Source: an uncultured Bacilli bacterium (GTDB lineage: Bacteria; Bacillota_I; Bacilli_A; RF39; UBA660). Taken from it: a DNA stretch of 60,106 nucleotides. The stretch's first letter is position 1; every line of letters starts with the position of its first letter. The notes beneath the pieces were generated by a model. That model ran no database searches and was not told the origin of the DNA. It saw only the letters and a program-made list of their open reading frames with translations. The DNA is taken from contig CAKOSZ010000008.1 in NCBI GenBank assembly GCA_934119955.1, positions 1-60,106 of the forward strand, given 5' to 3'. Shown here piece by piece: positions 35,573 to 42,415 of the stretch. The translations under genes and the position numbers were made by a program.

Positions 35573-35743
35573 TTAAGAAATTAAAATTAATATTAATTTC
35601 ATAAAAGTGATAAATCCAAATCCATATAGTATTATTACTATTAGATCTGATGATTTATTTTCAAAAGATAGATTTCGTTGGGCTATCTTTTTTTCTTTGT
35701 TGAAATTAATAATATTTATCATTTCTTCTAGTTCTAGATCCAT
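35573..35743 (-). CDS. 56-residue small protein with C-terminal membrane segment
   Basis: ATG 35743 overlaps the TGA of the preceding gene (TGATG), so it is probably translationally coupled. The N-terminal half is charged and helical (MDLELEEMINIINFNKEKK); the C-terminal half is hydrophobic (LIVIILYGFGFITF, LILILIS). It is probably a tail-anchored membrane protein of unknown role. Confidence 0.55.
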   Translation of the reverse strand: MDLELEEMINIINFNKEKKIAQRNLSFENKSSDLIVIILYGFGFITFMKLILILIS

Positions 35744-36027
35744 CACAACATCGCCTTTCTCATTTTATTTGCTTCTCTTCTTATTAAAGCAACATCTATA
35801 TTTAATTTTTCTACAACTTTTTTTGTAGGAACTAATATAGGTCTAGTTTTAAAATAAAACTCATTGTTATTATCCATTTCTTCACATAAAGACTTTCTAA
35901 AATTATTTAAACTATTTTCACCAAGTGGCAATATAATTTTTAAATCTTCGGTATTTAACCACGGTTTATTTAATATTTTTTCCTGTTCAATATAATCATA
36001 AACAGGTCTTTTTTTGTTTTTTCCCAT
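35743..36027 (-). CDS. Putative DNA-binding early regulator
   Basis: A 94-residue basic protein (MGKNKKRPVYDYIEQEKIL, then LNTEDLKIILPLGENSLNNF). The middle looks like a winged helix or helix-turn-helix similar to excisionase-like phage proteins. GGAGGAAAA precedes the ATG. It is the second gene after the Cro-like repressor. It may be the excisionase or an early activator. Confidence 0.5.
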   Translation of the reverse strand: MGKNKKRPVYDYIEQEKILNKPWLNTEDLKIILPLGENSLNNFRKSLCEEMDNNNEFYFKTRPILVPTKKVVEKLNIDVALIRREANKMRKAML

Positions 36028-36056
36028 TTTTCCTCCTTCCCGTGCTAGACTTTTTT

Positions 36057-36083
36057 ATAGATATTCCAGTATCTATTTTTTTA
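36057..36083 (+). terminator. Plus-strand terminator between cro-like and early genes
   Basis: ATAGATA (36057-36063) pairs with TATCTAT (36070-36076), followed by seven T on the plus strand. The flanking genes all read on the minus strand, so it would stop antisense transcription running toward the switch. Confidence 0.5.
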
Positions 36084-36102
36084 TTTTCTCCATTTATATC
36101 TC

Positions 36103-36351
36103 TTATTCTTCTTTTTCTTTTTCACAATTATTTTTGTGCATATCTGCACATACATTTTCAAAAAAAATTGACTTATCTGTCTTATAGAAATCTAATAGTT
36201 GTTCTAGTCTTTCCACTGATAGTCCATTTGAATTATTTTCATATCTTCTAAGTGTTTCTTTGTTTATATCTAAACTATCAGCAACATCTTCTAATTTCAA
36301 ATTATTCCTAATTCTAATAATTTTCAGTTCTTTTCCTATTGAATTTTGCAT
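36103..36351 (-). CDS. Cro-like repressor
   Basis: An 82-residue HTH_3 protein (GKELKIIRIRNNLKLEDVADSLDINKETLRRYENN) with a short acidic tail. It is divergent from the CI-like gene and first in the early operon, as Cro is. An operator-like palindrome (36136-36149) lies within its 3' coding end. GGAGGTAAAACG precedes the ATG. Confidence 0.85.
   Translation of the reverse strand: MQNSIGKELKIIRIRNNLKLEDVADSLDINKETLRRYENNSNGLSVERLEQLLDFYKTDKSIFFENVCADMHKNNCEKEKEE
36136..36149. promoter_or_regulatory. Intragenic operator-like site O3
   Basis: GTGCATATCTGCAC differs at one base from the perfect palindrome GTGCATATATGCAC at 36383-36396. It lies inside the cro-like gene, 247 bp from that site. Confidence 0.6.
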
Positions 36352-36374
36352 CGTTTTACCTCCTAACTAACACT

Positions 36375-36403
36375 ATTATATCGTGCATATATGCACTTGT
36401 CAA
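36375..36403 (-). promoter_or_regulatory. Early (PR-like) promoter, consensus
   Basis: On the minus strand TTGACA (36398-36403) and TATAAT (36375-36380) are exactly 17 bases apart. Both boxes are perfect consensus. The operator palindrome fills the spacer, so repressor binding would block polymerase. Confidence 0.93.
36383..36396. promoter_or_regulatory. Operator O1
   Basis: GTGCATATATGCAC is a perfect 14-bp palindrome centred in the spacer of the early promoter. Confidence 0.88.
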
Positions 36404-36411
36404 TAGAAAAT

Positions 36412-36425
36412 GTGCAAATTTACAC
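36412..36425. promoter_or_regulatory. Operator O2
   Basis: GTGCAAATTTACAC is a one-mismatch palindrome with the same GTGCA arm as O1, centred 29 bp away, between the two divergent promoters. Confidence 0.7.
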
Positions 36426-36433
36426 AAAAAAAG

Positions 36434-36461
36434 TTGTTTTTTTTATTTTTTATGTTATAAT
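36434..36461 (+). promoter_or_regulatory. Repressor (cI-like) promoter
   Basis: TTGTTT (36434-36439), 16-base spacer, TATAAT (36456-36461). AGGAGG (36471-36476) follows, 7 bases before the CI-like ATG. Confidence 0.75.
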
Positions 36462-36483
36462 TTAATAAGAAGGAGGAATTAAA

Positions 36484-36858
36484 ATGGCTGAGTTTTTAAA
36501 TAATAACATCAAATATTTAAGAAATAAAAATGGATTATCTCAACAAGGCTTAGCAGATAAAATTGGCATAGATAGATCAACAGTTTCAAGGATTGAAAAC
36601 AACGAAATTGAAACAACAATAGATAATGCCATTAAAATTGCCGAAGCATTAAATGTACCACTACACGATTTAGTTGGAAGAGATTTAAGATTAACCCATA
36701 TAAATACTCCTCCTAGTGAGGAAAAACACGAAGAATACAAAAAAATATTAAAAGAAAAAGGCTTAATGGATGATGAAGAAAACATAGATGAAGAAAGCCT
36801 TAATAAGTTGTTAAAAATAGCAGATATGATAGATGGTATTAGTAAGAAAGAGAACTAA
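36484..36858 (+). CDS. CI-like lysogeny repressor without peptidase domain
   Basis: A 124-residue protein with an N-terminal HTH_3 domain (IKYLRNKNGLSQQGLADKIGIDRSTVSRIENN) and an acidic helical C-terminus (DDEENIDEESLNKLLKIADMI). It lacks the LexA/CI-type self-cleavage domain, so induction would not work by RecA-stimulated cleavage. It is divergent from the cro-like gene and has its own promoter. Confidence 0.85.
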   Translation: MAEFLNNNIKYLRNKNGLSQQGLADKIGIDRSTVSRIENNEIETTIDNAIKIAEALNVPLHDLVGRDLRLTHINTPPSEEKHEEYKKILKEKGLMDDEENIDEESLNKLLKIADMIDGISKKEN

Positions 36859-36882
36859 TAGTAGTCCTCTAGTATTAGAAAA

Positions 36883-36935
36883 TACAATGACAACTTAATT
36901 TTACGATATTTAAGTAATTTTATTAGATCATTGTA
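36883..36935. other. Nested inverted repeats downstream of the repressor gene
   Basis: TACAATGA (36883-36890) pairs with TCATTGTA (36928-36935), and inside it ACTTAA pairs with TTAAGT. No T-run follows. It may be a weak terminator or an mRNA-stabilising structure between the repressor and the membrane protein gene. Confidence 0.4.
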
Positions 36936-36993
36936 CTTCATATAACCACCCCTATTATATTATAAATTAAAAAGTAAGGAGTAATAAATAATT

Positions 36994-37341
36994 ATGAAAG
37001 AAAAAAGTGATGAAAGATATAGTACTACTACAAGAATTATTATCTTTTCTATAGTTATTGTATTAATAATTATGACATTTATAACAATTAACACAAATAT
37101 AAAAGAAAAAAACAAAAACATAAGGCTTGAACAAGAGCAACAGCAAGAAGAAGAAAGACAAACAAAGTTGAGTGAATGTATCTCAACTGCTAAAAGAAAT
37201 AGAAGCGACCTTTGGAATAACAATTGTACAAAACAATCAGATGGTAGTTGTACAATTCAAAACAAGACTGGAACTATTGAATGGATAGAACAACGGTACG
37301 AACAAGATATAGATAATTGCAATGAATTATATGGGAAATAA
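36994..37341 (+). CDS. Lysogenic single-span membrane protein
   Basis: A 115-residue protein with one membrane segment (about residues 14-34, IIIFSIVIVLIIMTFITI), then a Glu/Gln coiled coil (RLEQEQQQEEERQ) and a C-terminal domain with four Cys (ECISTAK, NNCTKQ, SCTIQ, DNCNEL) suited to two extracellular disulfides. It is on the lysogeny strand beside the repressor and so is probably expressed in the lysogen. Superinfection exclusion is possible but unproven. Confidence 0.6.
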   Translation: MKEKSDERYSTTTRIIIFSIVIVLIIMTFITINTNIKEKNKNIRLEQEQQQEEERQTKLSECISTAKRNRSDLWNNNCTKQSDGSCTIQNKTGTIEWIEQRYEQDIDNCNELYGK

Positions 37342-37415
37342 TAAAATTAATTGAAAAAAAGACTAGAACTGCTGGAACAGAACTAGTCAAATACACAAAA
37401 AATTAATCTAGCACG

Positions 37416-37463
37416 ATTAGGATTTTTTATGTGATTTAATTATAACATAAATGTAATCCTAAT
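37416..37463. promoter_or_regulatory. Nested dyads upstream of the integrase gene
   Basis: ATTAGGATT (37416-37424) pairs with AATCCTAAT (37455-37463), and within it TTTATGT (37426-37432) pairs with ACATAAA (37445-37451). It ends 34 bases before the integrase ATG. It could be an operator or terminator controlling int. A second hairpin (GACTAG/CTAGTC) lies just upstream near 37363-37388. Confidence 0.5.
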
Positions 37464-37496
37464 TCAATATAAAAATTGAAATAAGGAGTGAATATT

Positions 37497-38594
37497 ATGC
37501 CAGTATACAAAACTAAAACTGAAAAAACAAAAGATAACAAAATATGGTACTTTAAGTGTAATTACAGAGATATAGAAGGAAAAATAAAGCAAAAGAAAAG
37601 TAAAAAATTTAACACAAAAGAAGAAGCAACAAAAGAAGAAGCAAAATTTTTATTATCAATTGGTGAAACAAAATCTAATAAATCAATGACATTCAATAAT
37701 ATTTATCATGAATTTATATTAAAAAAAGAAGATGAAGTAAGACCTACAACTTTAATAAAAATTAAAAATTATTATAAATATATTGAAAATAAAATTGGTG
37801 ATATTCAAATATCAAATCTTACTATTGAGCAAATTAAAAAATGGAAAAATTATATGAATTCTACTAAACTTTCATGTCAATATAAAAATAAAATTTTTAA
37901 ATTATTATGTTCATTAAATAACTATTCACAAAAATATTATAACATTTCTACAAAGGTATTAGATATAGAAGGAAAATTTAATGAAAAAGACATAAAGAAA
38001 AAAGAAATGCTATTTTTTACAATAGAAGAGTTTAATACTTTCATAGCTATAATTGATAGTCAAATGTGGAAGACACTCTTTGAAATATTGTTTTATTGTG
38101 GATTAAGACAAGGAGAATTACAAGCCTTGATGTGGAAAGATATTAATTTTGAACAAAACACCATAAACATAAATAAAACATTAACAACCAAACTTAAAGG
38201 AGTCAAATATAGCATCTTTCCACCAAAAACAAAATCTAGTTATAGAATAATTCCATTTACTAATACAATAAAAGATGATTTAATGATATTATATAACATA
38301 TACTCAAAACTAGATGGTTTTAGTAATAATTGGTTTGTTTTCGGTGGAATAAGACCAACTCCCGAAACTACTATTCAAATTCATAAAAATAAATATTGTG
38401 AACTTGCAAATGTAAAAAAAATAAGAATACATGATTTTAGACACAGCTGTGCAAGCCTATTAATATCAAAAAATGCAGATCCTGTTTTAGTTGCTAAATA
38501 TTTAGGGCATACTGATGTTAGTATGACTTTAAATAGATATTCTCATATGTATAAATCAAAATTAAATGAAATAATAAAATTGATAGAAAATTAA
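37497..38594 (+). CDS. int: Tyrosine integrase
   Basis: A 365-residue site-specific recombinase. The N-terminal arm-binding domain (VYKTKTEKTKDNKIWYF) is followed by a SAM-like core-binding domain and the catalytic domain. Catalytic residues seen: Arg204 (GLRQGE), Lys near 244 (PPKTKS), His312 and Arg315 (HDFRHS), His338 (LGHTD), Tyr348 (NRYSHMY). ATG 37497 is preferred, with AAGGAG 8 bases upstream; an in-frame GTG lies three codons earlier. It is adjacent to attR and would insert the phage into ssrA. Confidence 0.95.
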   Translation: MPVYKTKTEKTKDNKIWYFKCNYRDIEGKIKQKKSKKFNTKEEATKEEAKFLLSIGETKSNKSMTFNNIYHEFILKKEDEVRPTTLIKIKNYYKYIENKIGDIQISNLTIEQIKKWKNYMNSTKLSCQYKNKIFKLLCSLNNYSQKYYNISTKVLDIEGKFNEKDIKKKEMLFFTIEEFNTFIAIIDSQMWKTLFEILFYCGLRQGELQALMWKDINFEQNTININKTLTTKLKGVKYSIFPPKTKSSYRIIPFTNTIKDDLMILYNIYSKLDGFSNNWFVFGGIRPTPETTIQIHKNKYCELANVKKIRIHDFRHSCASLLISKNADPVLVAKYLGHTDVSMTLNRYSHMYKSKLNEIIKLIEN

Positions 38595-38600
38595 TAAAAT

Positions 38601-38650
38601 TAGGTACATTTTAGGTACACATTTTTTAAAAAAGTACATAATAGTACATA
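38601..38650 (+). repeat. Right integrase arm-site repeats
   Basis: TAGGTACATTTTAGGTACA (38601-38619) is identical to 529-547. Two weaker AGTACATA copies follow at 38633 and 38643. They lie between int and the attR core. Confidence 0.65.
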
Positions 38651-38723
38651 AAACAATAAAATAAAATATATGAAAAATGCTTATTTTATAAGGGTTTAAT
38701 ATTAAAACAAAATATCAATATTG

Positions 38724-38742
38724 TTCTCCTCAGCTCCACCAA
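38724..38742 (+). other. attR core
   Basis: Exact 19-base copy of the ssrA 3' end (TTCTCCTCAGCTCCACCAA). It is followed by an ssrA-type terminator at 38753-38776, so this is the original chromosomal downstream sequence. Confidence 0.93.
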
Positions 38743-38752
38743 ATAGTAAATT

Positions 38753-38776
38753 AACCCTTATTTTATAAGGGTTTTA
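38753..38776 (+). terminator. Original ssrA terminator beyond attR
   Basis: AACCCTTA/TAAGGGTT stem with a T-rich tail, matching the terminator at 487-512. A third, partial version (CTTATTTTATAAGGGTTT) lies inside the prophage end near 38682-38699. Confidence 0.8.
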
Positions 38777-38819
38777 TTATTATTTTTATTGTTTGGTACA
38801 TTTTTACAAATAAATTAAT

Positions 38820-38846
38820 TTAACATTTATGTTAATATGATATACT
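38820..38846 (+). promoter_or_regulatory. Promoter and dyad of the ABC-F operon
   Basis: TTAACAT-TT-ATGTTAA (38820-38835) is a dyad overlapping the expected -35 region, and TATACT (38841-38846) is a likely -10. Confidence 0.55.
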
Positions 38847-38880
38847 ATTAATATATTTTACTTATTTTGGAGGTGAAAGC

Positions 38881-38901
38881 ATGAGAAAAATAATTAAATA
38901 G
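38881..38901 (+). CDS. Leader peptide MRKIIK
   Basis: A six-codon ORF (MRKIIK-stop) with GGAGG (38869-38873) seven bases upstream, a better-spaced site than that of the ABC-F gene itself. It ends 35 bases before the ABC-F start. Short leader peptides with strong sites commonly precede antibiotic-inducible genes, including ABC-F genes. Confidence 0.65.
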   Translation: MRKIIK

Positions 38902-38903
38902 TC

Positions 38904-38938
38904 TGGCATAGCTTTAAATATGCCAAAAGGAGGCATAT
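38904..38938 (+). promoter_or_regulatory. Alternative hairpins over the ABC-F start (attenuator)
   Basis: TGGCATA (38904-38910) can pair with TATGCCA (38919-38925). The same middle segment, ATATGCC (38918-38924), can instead pair with GGCATAT (38932-38938), which covers the end of the Shine-Dalgarno and the start codon. The two 7-bp helices exclude each other. Confidence 0.65.
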
Positions 38939-40448
38939 GTTAGAAATAAATGATTTAAATATAAAAATTGATGACAGATATTTAGTAAAAAACTTATCAT
39001 TTACTCTAAATTATGGTGATAAACTTGCTATAATTGGAGAAGAAGGAAATGGTAAATCTACTCTTTTAAAAGCAATACTTGGTAATTGTGAATATGCAAA
39101 TATTGAAGGTTCTATTAACTTACATAACAATAGAATTGGTTATTTAGAACAAGTAATAAATAATAAATATTTAGATTATAAAGTATTTGATTACTTATTT
39201 AAAAATTTAAATACTTATTATGACAACATAACAGATTTTTATAAATACTTAGATTTAATTAAATTAGATGATACTATTTTAGATAAGAAAATAAAAAACT
39301 TATCAGGTGGAGAGAAAGTTAAAATAAGTCTTATAAAACTTTTAATCAATAAATATGATATATTATTTTTAGATGAACCATCTAATGATTTAGATTTAGA
39401 AACTCTTATCTTTTTAGAAGATTTTATCAATAATACTAATAAACCTATTATTTATATATCTCATGATGAAACTCTTTTAGCAAGAACAGCTAATATGATT
39501 TTACATTTAGAACAAACAATGAAAAAAACTGATTGTAGAACAACAATTCTAAAAGTAGATTATGATACTTATGTTAATTTAAGATTAAAAAGAATTGAAA
39601 AAGAAACAAGTGTTGCTAAAAATGAAAAAAGAGAATTTTTAAAAAAACAAGAAAAACTACAAAAAATCATGGATAAAGTTGCTTATAAACAAAACACTGT
39701 ATCAAGAAAAGATCCTTTTATTGCTAAGGGTTTAAAAGTTAAAATGCATGCTTTAAAAAGTCAAGAAAAGAAATTAGAAAATATAGAATTAACTAAAATA
39801 CCCGATGTTGAAGAAAGTATTAATTTCTTCTTTGAAAATATTTTTATTCCTAAAACTAAAACTATAATTGACTTAGAGTTAAAAGAATTAAAAATTCAAG
39901 ATAAAGTACTTGCTAAAAATATTAAATTAAATATAATTGGTCCTAAACATATTTGTATAATTGGTAAAAATGGCTGTGGTAAATCAACTTTAATTAGATT
40001 AATTTATAATATTTTAAAAGATAAAAATGATCTAAAAGTTGGCTACATGCCTCAAAACTATGATGATATTTTAAATAATTTTAAAACACCAATTGATTTT
40101 TTAGCAACTGATTATAGTAAAGATGAAATAACTAAAATAAGAATGTTTTTAGGCAATATGCATTTTACCAAAGATGAAATGACTGGTTCTATTAATAATT
40201 TAAGTATGGGTAGTAAAGCCAAATTATTTTTAATAAAATTAGTACTTACTAACTGTAATGTACTTTTGTTAGATGAACCAACAAGAAATCTAAGTCCTTT
40301 ATCAAATCCTATTATAAGAAAAGTTTTAAAAGAATTTACTGGTACAATTATAAGTGTATCTCATGATAGAAAATATATTACAAATGTCATTGATGATTTA
40401 TATATATTAACTGAAAATGGTTTAATTAAAATAAGATTAGATTGTTAA
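38937..40448 (+). CDS. ABC-F family ATPase
   Basis: A 503-residue protein with two ABC ATPase domains and no membrane segments, the ABC-F layout. Walker A motifs are GEEGNGKST and GKNGCGKST. The first signature is LSGGEK; the second is degenerate (NLSMGSKAK). The second Walker B is LLLDEPTRNLSPLS. The linker between domains (about 205-290) is Lys-rich and coiled. ABC-F proteins act on ribosomes, and some protect them from antibiotics. The leader ORF with alternative hairpins upstream supports inducible resistance, but the subfamily cannot be fixed. The SD-to-ATG gap is only 3 bases. Confidence 0.88.
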   Translation: MLEINDLNIKIDDRYLVKNLSFTLNYGDKLAIIGEEGNGKSTLLKAILGNCEYANIEGSINLHNNRIGYLEQVINNKYLDYKVFDYLFKNLNTYYDNITDFYKYLDLIKLDDTILDKKIKNLSGGEKVKISLIKLLINKYDILFLDEPSNDLDLETLIFLEDFINNTNKPIIYISHDETLLARTANMILHLEQTMKKTDCRTTILKVDYDTYVNLRLKRIEKETSVAKNEKREFLKKQEKLQKIMDKVAYKQNTVSRKDPFIAKGLKVKMHALKSQEKKLENIELTKIPDVEESINFFFENIFIPKTKTIIDLELKELKIQDKVLAKNIKLNIIGPKHICIIGKNGCGKSTLIRLIYNILKDKNDLKVGYMPQNYDDILNNFKTPIDFLATDYSKDEITKIRMFLGNMHFTKDEMTGSINNLSMGSKAKLFLIKLVLTNCNVLLLDEPTRNLSPLSNPIIRKVLKEFTGTIISVSHDRKYITNVIDDLYILTENGLIKIRLDC

Positions 40449-40460
40449 AGGAGGAAAAAT

Positions 40461-41426
40461 ATGAAAAAAACTGCTAGTAAACTTTTTTATGAAATGGAAG
40501 AAAAAGGAAACAAAGAAATGTTAAAAGGATTAGATAATATTTATTTTGATAAGATAATAAATCCTTATAAAAATAGTGAAAAAATAATTGATTTACATAC
40601 TCATACAAGTTATTCAGGTGGATCTTTACAACCTGATGAGTTAATAAATTTAGCCATAGAAAAAAGAATTGGAACACTTGCTATAACTGATATAAATACA
40701 ATTGAAGGAATTAAAAGTATAAACAATAATGAATTAATTAAAGATAGTCAACTAGAAATAATTAATGGTATAGAATTACAAACAACTCTTAATAATAGAA
40801 AAATAAATATTTTAGGTTATGGAATTAATCTAGATAATAAATTATTAAATGAAAAAATGACTTATTTAAAAAATAATCGTTTATATTTAATTTTAGTAAC
40901 CTTAGAACAAATGAAAAAAAATTATGGAATTAGTTTTAATTATGAAGATATAAGAGAAATAATTAATACAAATAGTTTAAATTATCTTAGTCTAGCTAAA
41001 CTTTGTGTTAAATACAAATATGCAACTACAATTAAAGAAGCTTATAATAAATATTTAAATGAAACTTATAATAAAATTAAAGGATTAAATAAAGATTTAT
41101 CATATCAAGAATGTATAGATTTAATAACAAATTGTAGTGGTATTCCAGTTCTAGCCAATCCAAAAACATTAAATTTATCTGAAAAAGATTTTCTAATTCT
41201 TTTAAAAGAAATGATTAATTATAAATTAAAAGGTATTGAAGTATATCATTCAAATTATAATGAAGATGAAAAAAATTACTACTTAGATATAGCAAATAAA
41301 TTTGAATTATTAATAAGTGGTGGTAGTGATTACTATGGTGAAATTAATCCTGATATTGAATTAGGAACTGGTAAAAATAATAATTTAAAAATTAAAAAAT
41401 TATCAATTCTTGATAAATTACATTAA
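40461..41426 (+). CDS. PHP-domain protein with lost metal ligands
   Basis: A 321-residue PHP-superfamily protein related to the YciV/TrpH phosphoesterases. HTHT at 46-49 and Glu105 (NGIELQT) are kept. Other canonical ligands are changed: TDHD reads TDIN (77-80), the AHP motif reads ANP (Asn233), and the final SDxHG reads SDYYG (289-293). Loss of this many ligands suggests little or no phosphatase activity. AAAGGAGG precedes the ATG and it follows the ABC-F gene by 12 bases, so they are co-transcribed. Confidence 0.75.
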   Translation: MKKTASKLFYEMEEKGNKEMLKGLDNIYFDKIINPYKNSEKIIDLHTHTSYSGGSLQPDELINLAIEKRIGTLAITDINTIEGIKSINNNELIKDSQLEIINGIELQTTLNNRKINILGYGINLDNKLLNEKMTYLKNNRLYLILVTLEQMKKNYGISFNYEDIREIINTNSLNYLSLAKLCVKYKYATTIKEAYNKYLNETYNKIKGLNKDLSYQECIDLITNCSGIPVLANPKTLNLSEKDFLILLKEMINYKLKGIEVYHSNYNEDEKNYYLDIANKFELLISGGSDYYGEINPDIELGTGKNNNLKIKKLSILDKLH

Positions 41427-41451
41427 TATTATAATTATTTAGGTGATTTAA

Positions 41452-42360
41452 ATGAATAGATATAAAATAACTAAAAAATTTCTTATGTTTTGGTGTTTAT
41501 TTGTTGGACTTGGAGCATTATATGGAAGTATTATGATGTTTATCAACCCAACTGGAAAACTTTTAAAAATGGATACTGTACTACCCTATTTCAAAGTTTT
41601 ACCTTTTTCTAATATTTTATTTAAAAATTATATTTTTTCCGGAATATCTTTATTAATAGTAAATGGTATTTCTAATCTAATTGCTTTTTATTATTTGTTA
41701 AAAAACAAAAAAATTGGAATAATTCTTGGAACTATATTTGGCTTTACTCTTATGTTATGGATTATTATTCAATTTATAATTTTACCAAGAAATTTTTTAT
41801 CAATTAGTTTTTTTATAATTGGTTTTATTCAACTAATAACTGGTTATATGACTTATGTTTTCTATTGTCAAGAAAACTTTAACTTTGATGAAAATGATTA
41901 TAAATTAAATAAAAATTCTAATACCTTAGTTGTTTATTTTTCTAGAATGGGTTATACCAAGAAAATTGCTTATGAAATTGCAAATAACAAATATGATATT
42001 TTAGAACTAACTACTAAGGAAAAAACTGATAATACAACTGGCTTCTTATGGTGTGGAAGATATAATATGCTAAAAGAATATATGCCAATTGATGATATCA
42101 AAGTAAATCTTAGTAAATATCAAAAAATAATAATTGTATCCCCTATCTGGGTATTTCAAATATCTTCTCCTATTAAAACTTTCTTATTAAAATATAAAAA
42201 CGATATAAAAGATTGTAGTTATGTAATAACTCATTTCATGAAATATGATTTTAGAAACATTAAAAATGATTTTAATAAACTTTTAGAAAAAGATAATCAA
42301 GAACTAACTTCTATTTGTATAAGATTAGGTAAAGTTAAATATAGAAAGAAAATTAATTAA
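41452..42360 (+). CDS. Membrane-anchored flavodoxin-domain protein
   Basis: A 302-residue fusion. Residues 1-140 contain about four membrane spans (FLMFWCLFVGLGALYGSI, IGIILGTIFGFTLMLWIII). Residues about 150-300 form a flavodoxin-like domain: NTLVVYFSRMGYTKKIAY at the FMN phosphate loop and IIIVSPIWVFQISSPIKTFL. It would place an FMN redox domain on the inner face of the membrane. The partner is unknown. It is probably part of the ABC-F/PHP transcript. Confidence 0.75.
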   Translation: MNRYKITKKFLMFWCLFVGLGALYGSIMMFINPTGKLLKMDTVLPYFKVLPFSNILFKNYIFSGISLLIVNGISNLIAFYYLLKNKKIGIILGTIFGFTLMLWIIIQFIILPRNFLSISFFIIGFIQLITGYMTYVFYCQENFNFDENDYKLNKNSNTLVVYFSRMGYTKKIAYEIANNKYDILELTTKEKTDNTTGFLWCGRYNMLKEYMPIDDIKVNLSKYQKIIIVSPIWVFQISSPIKTFLLKYKNDIKDCSYVITHFMKYDFRNIKNDFNKLLEKDNQELTSICIRLGKVKYRKKIN

Positions 42361-42415
42361 AACCTCTTTATTTTTTTTAATATTTAGGTATAATTAATAT
42401 TGTAGAGAGGAGTTT

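Larger units (their letters stand above)
459..38742. mobile_element. Prophage integrated in ssrA, probably podovirus-like
   Basis: The element lies between two 19-base att cores. It holds an integrase next to attR, a Cro/CI switch, recombination and replication genes, an ArpU-like late regulator, terminase, portal, scaffold, capsid, P22-like connector proteins, tail fibres, holin and endolysin. Essential genes look intact; the only clear pseudogene is a small accessory one at 29499-29738. Tape measure, tail tube and sheath genes are missing while P22 gp4- and gp10-like genes are present, which points to a short tail. Whether it is inducible cannot be read from sequence. Confidence 0.93.

Noticed and set aside
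36484..36858. Repressor with LexA-type self-cleavage
   Set aside because: The protein is only 124 residues and has no S24 peptidase domain after the helix-turn-helix.
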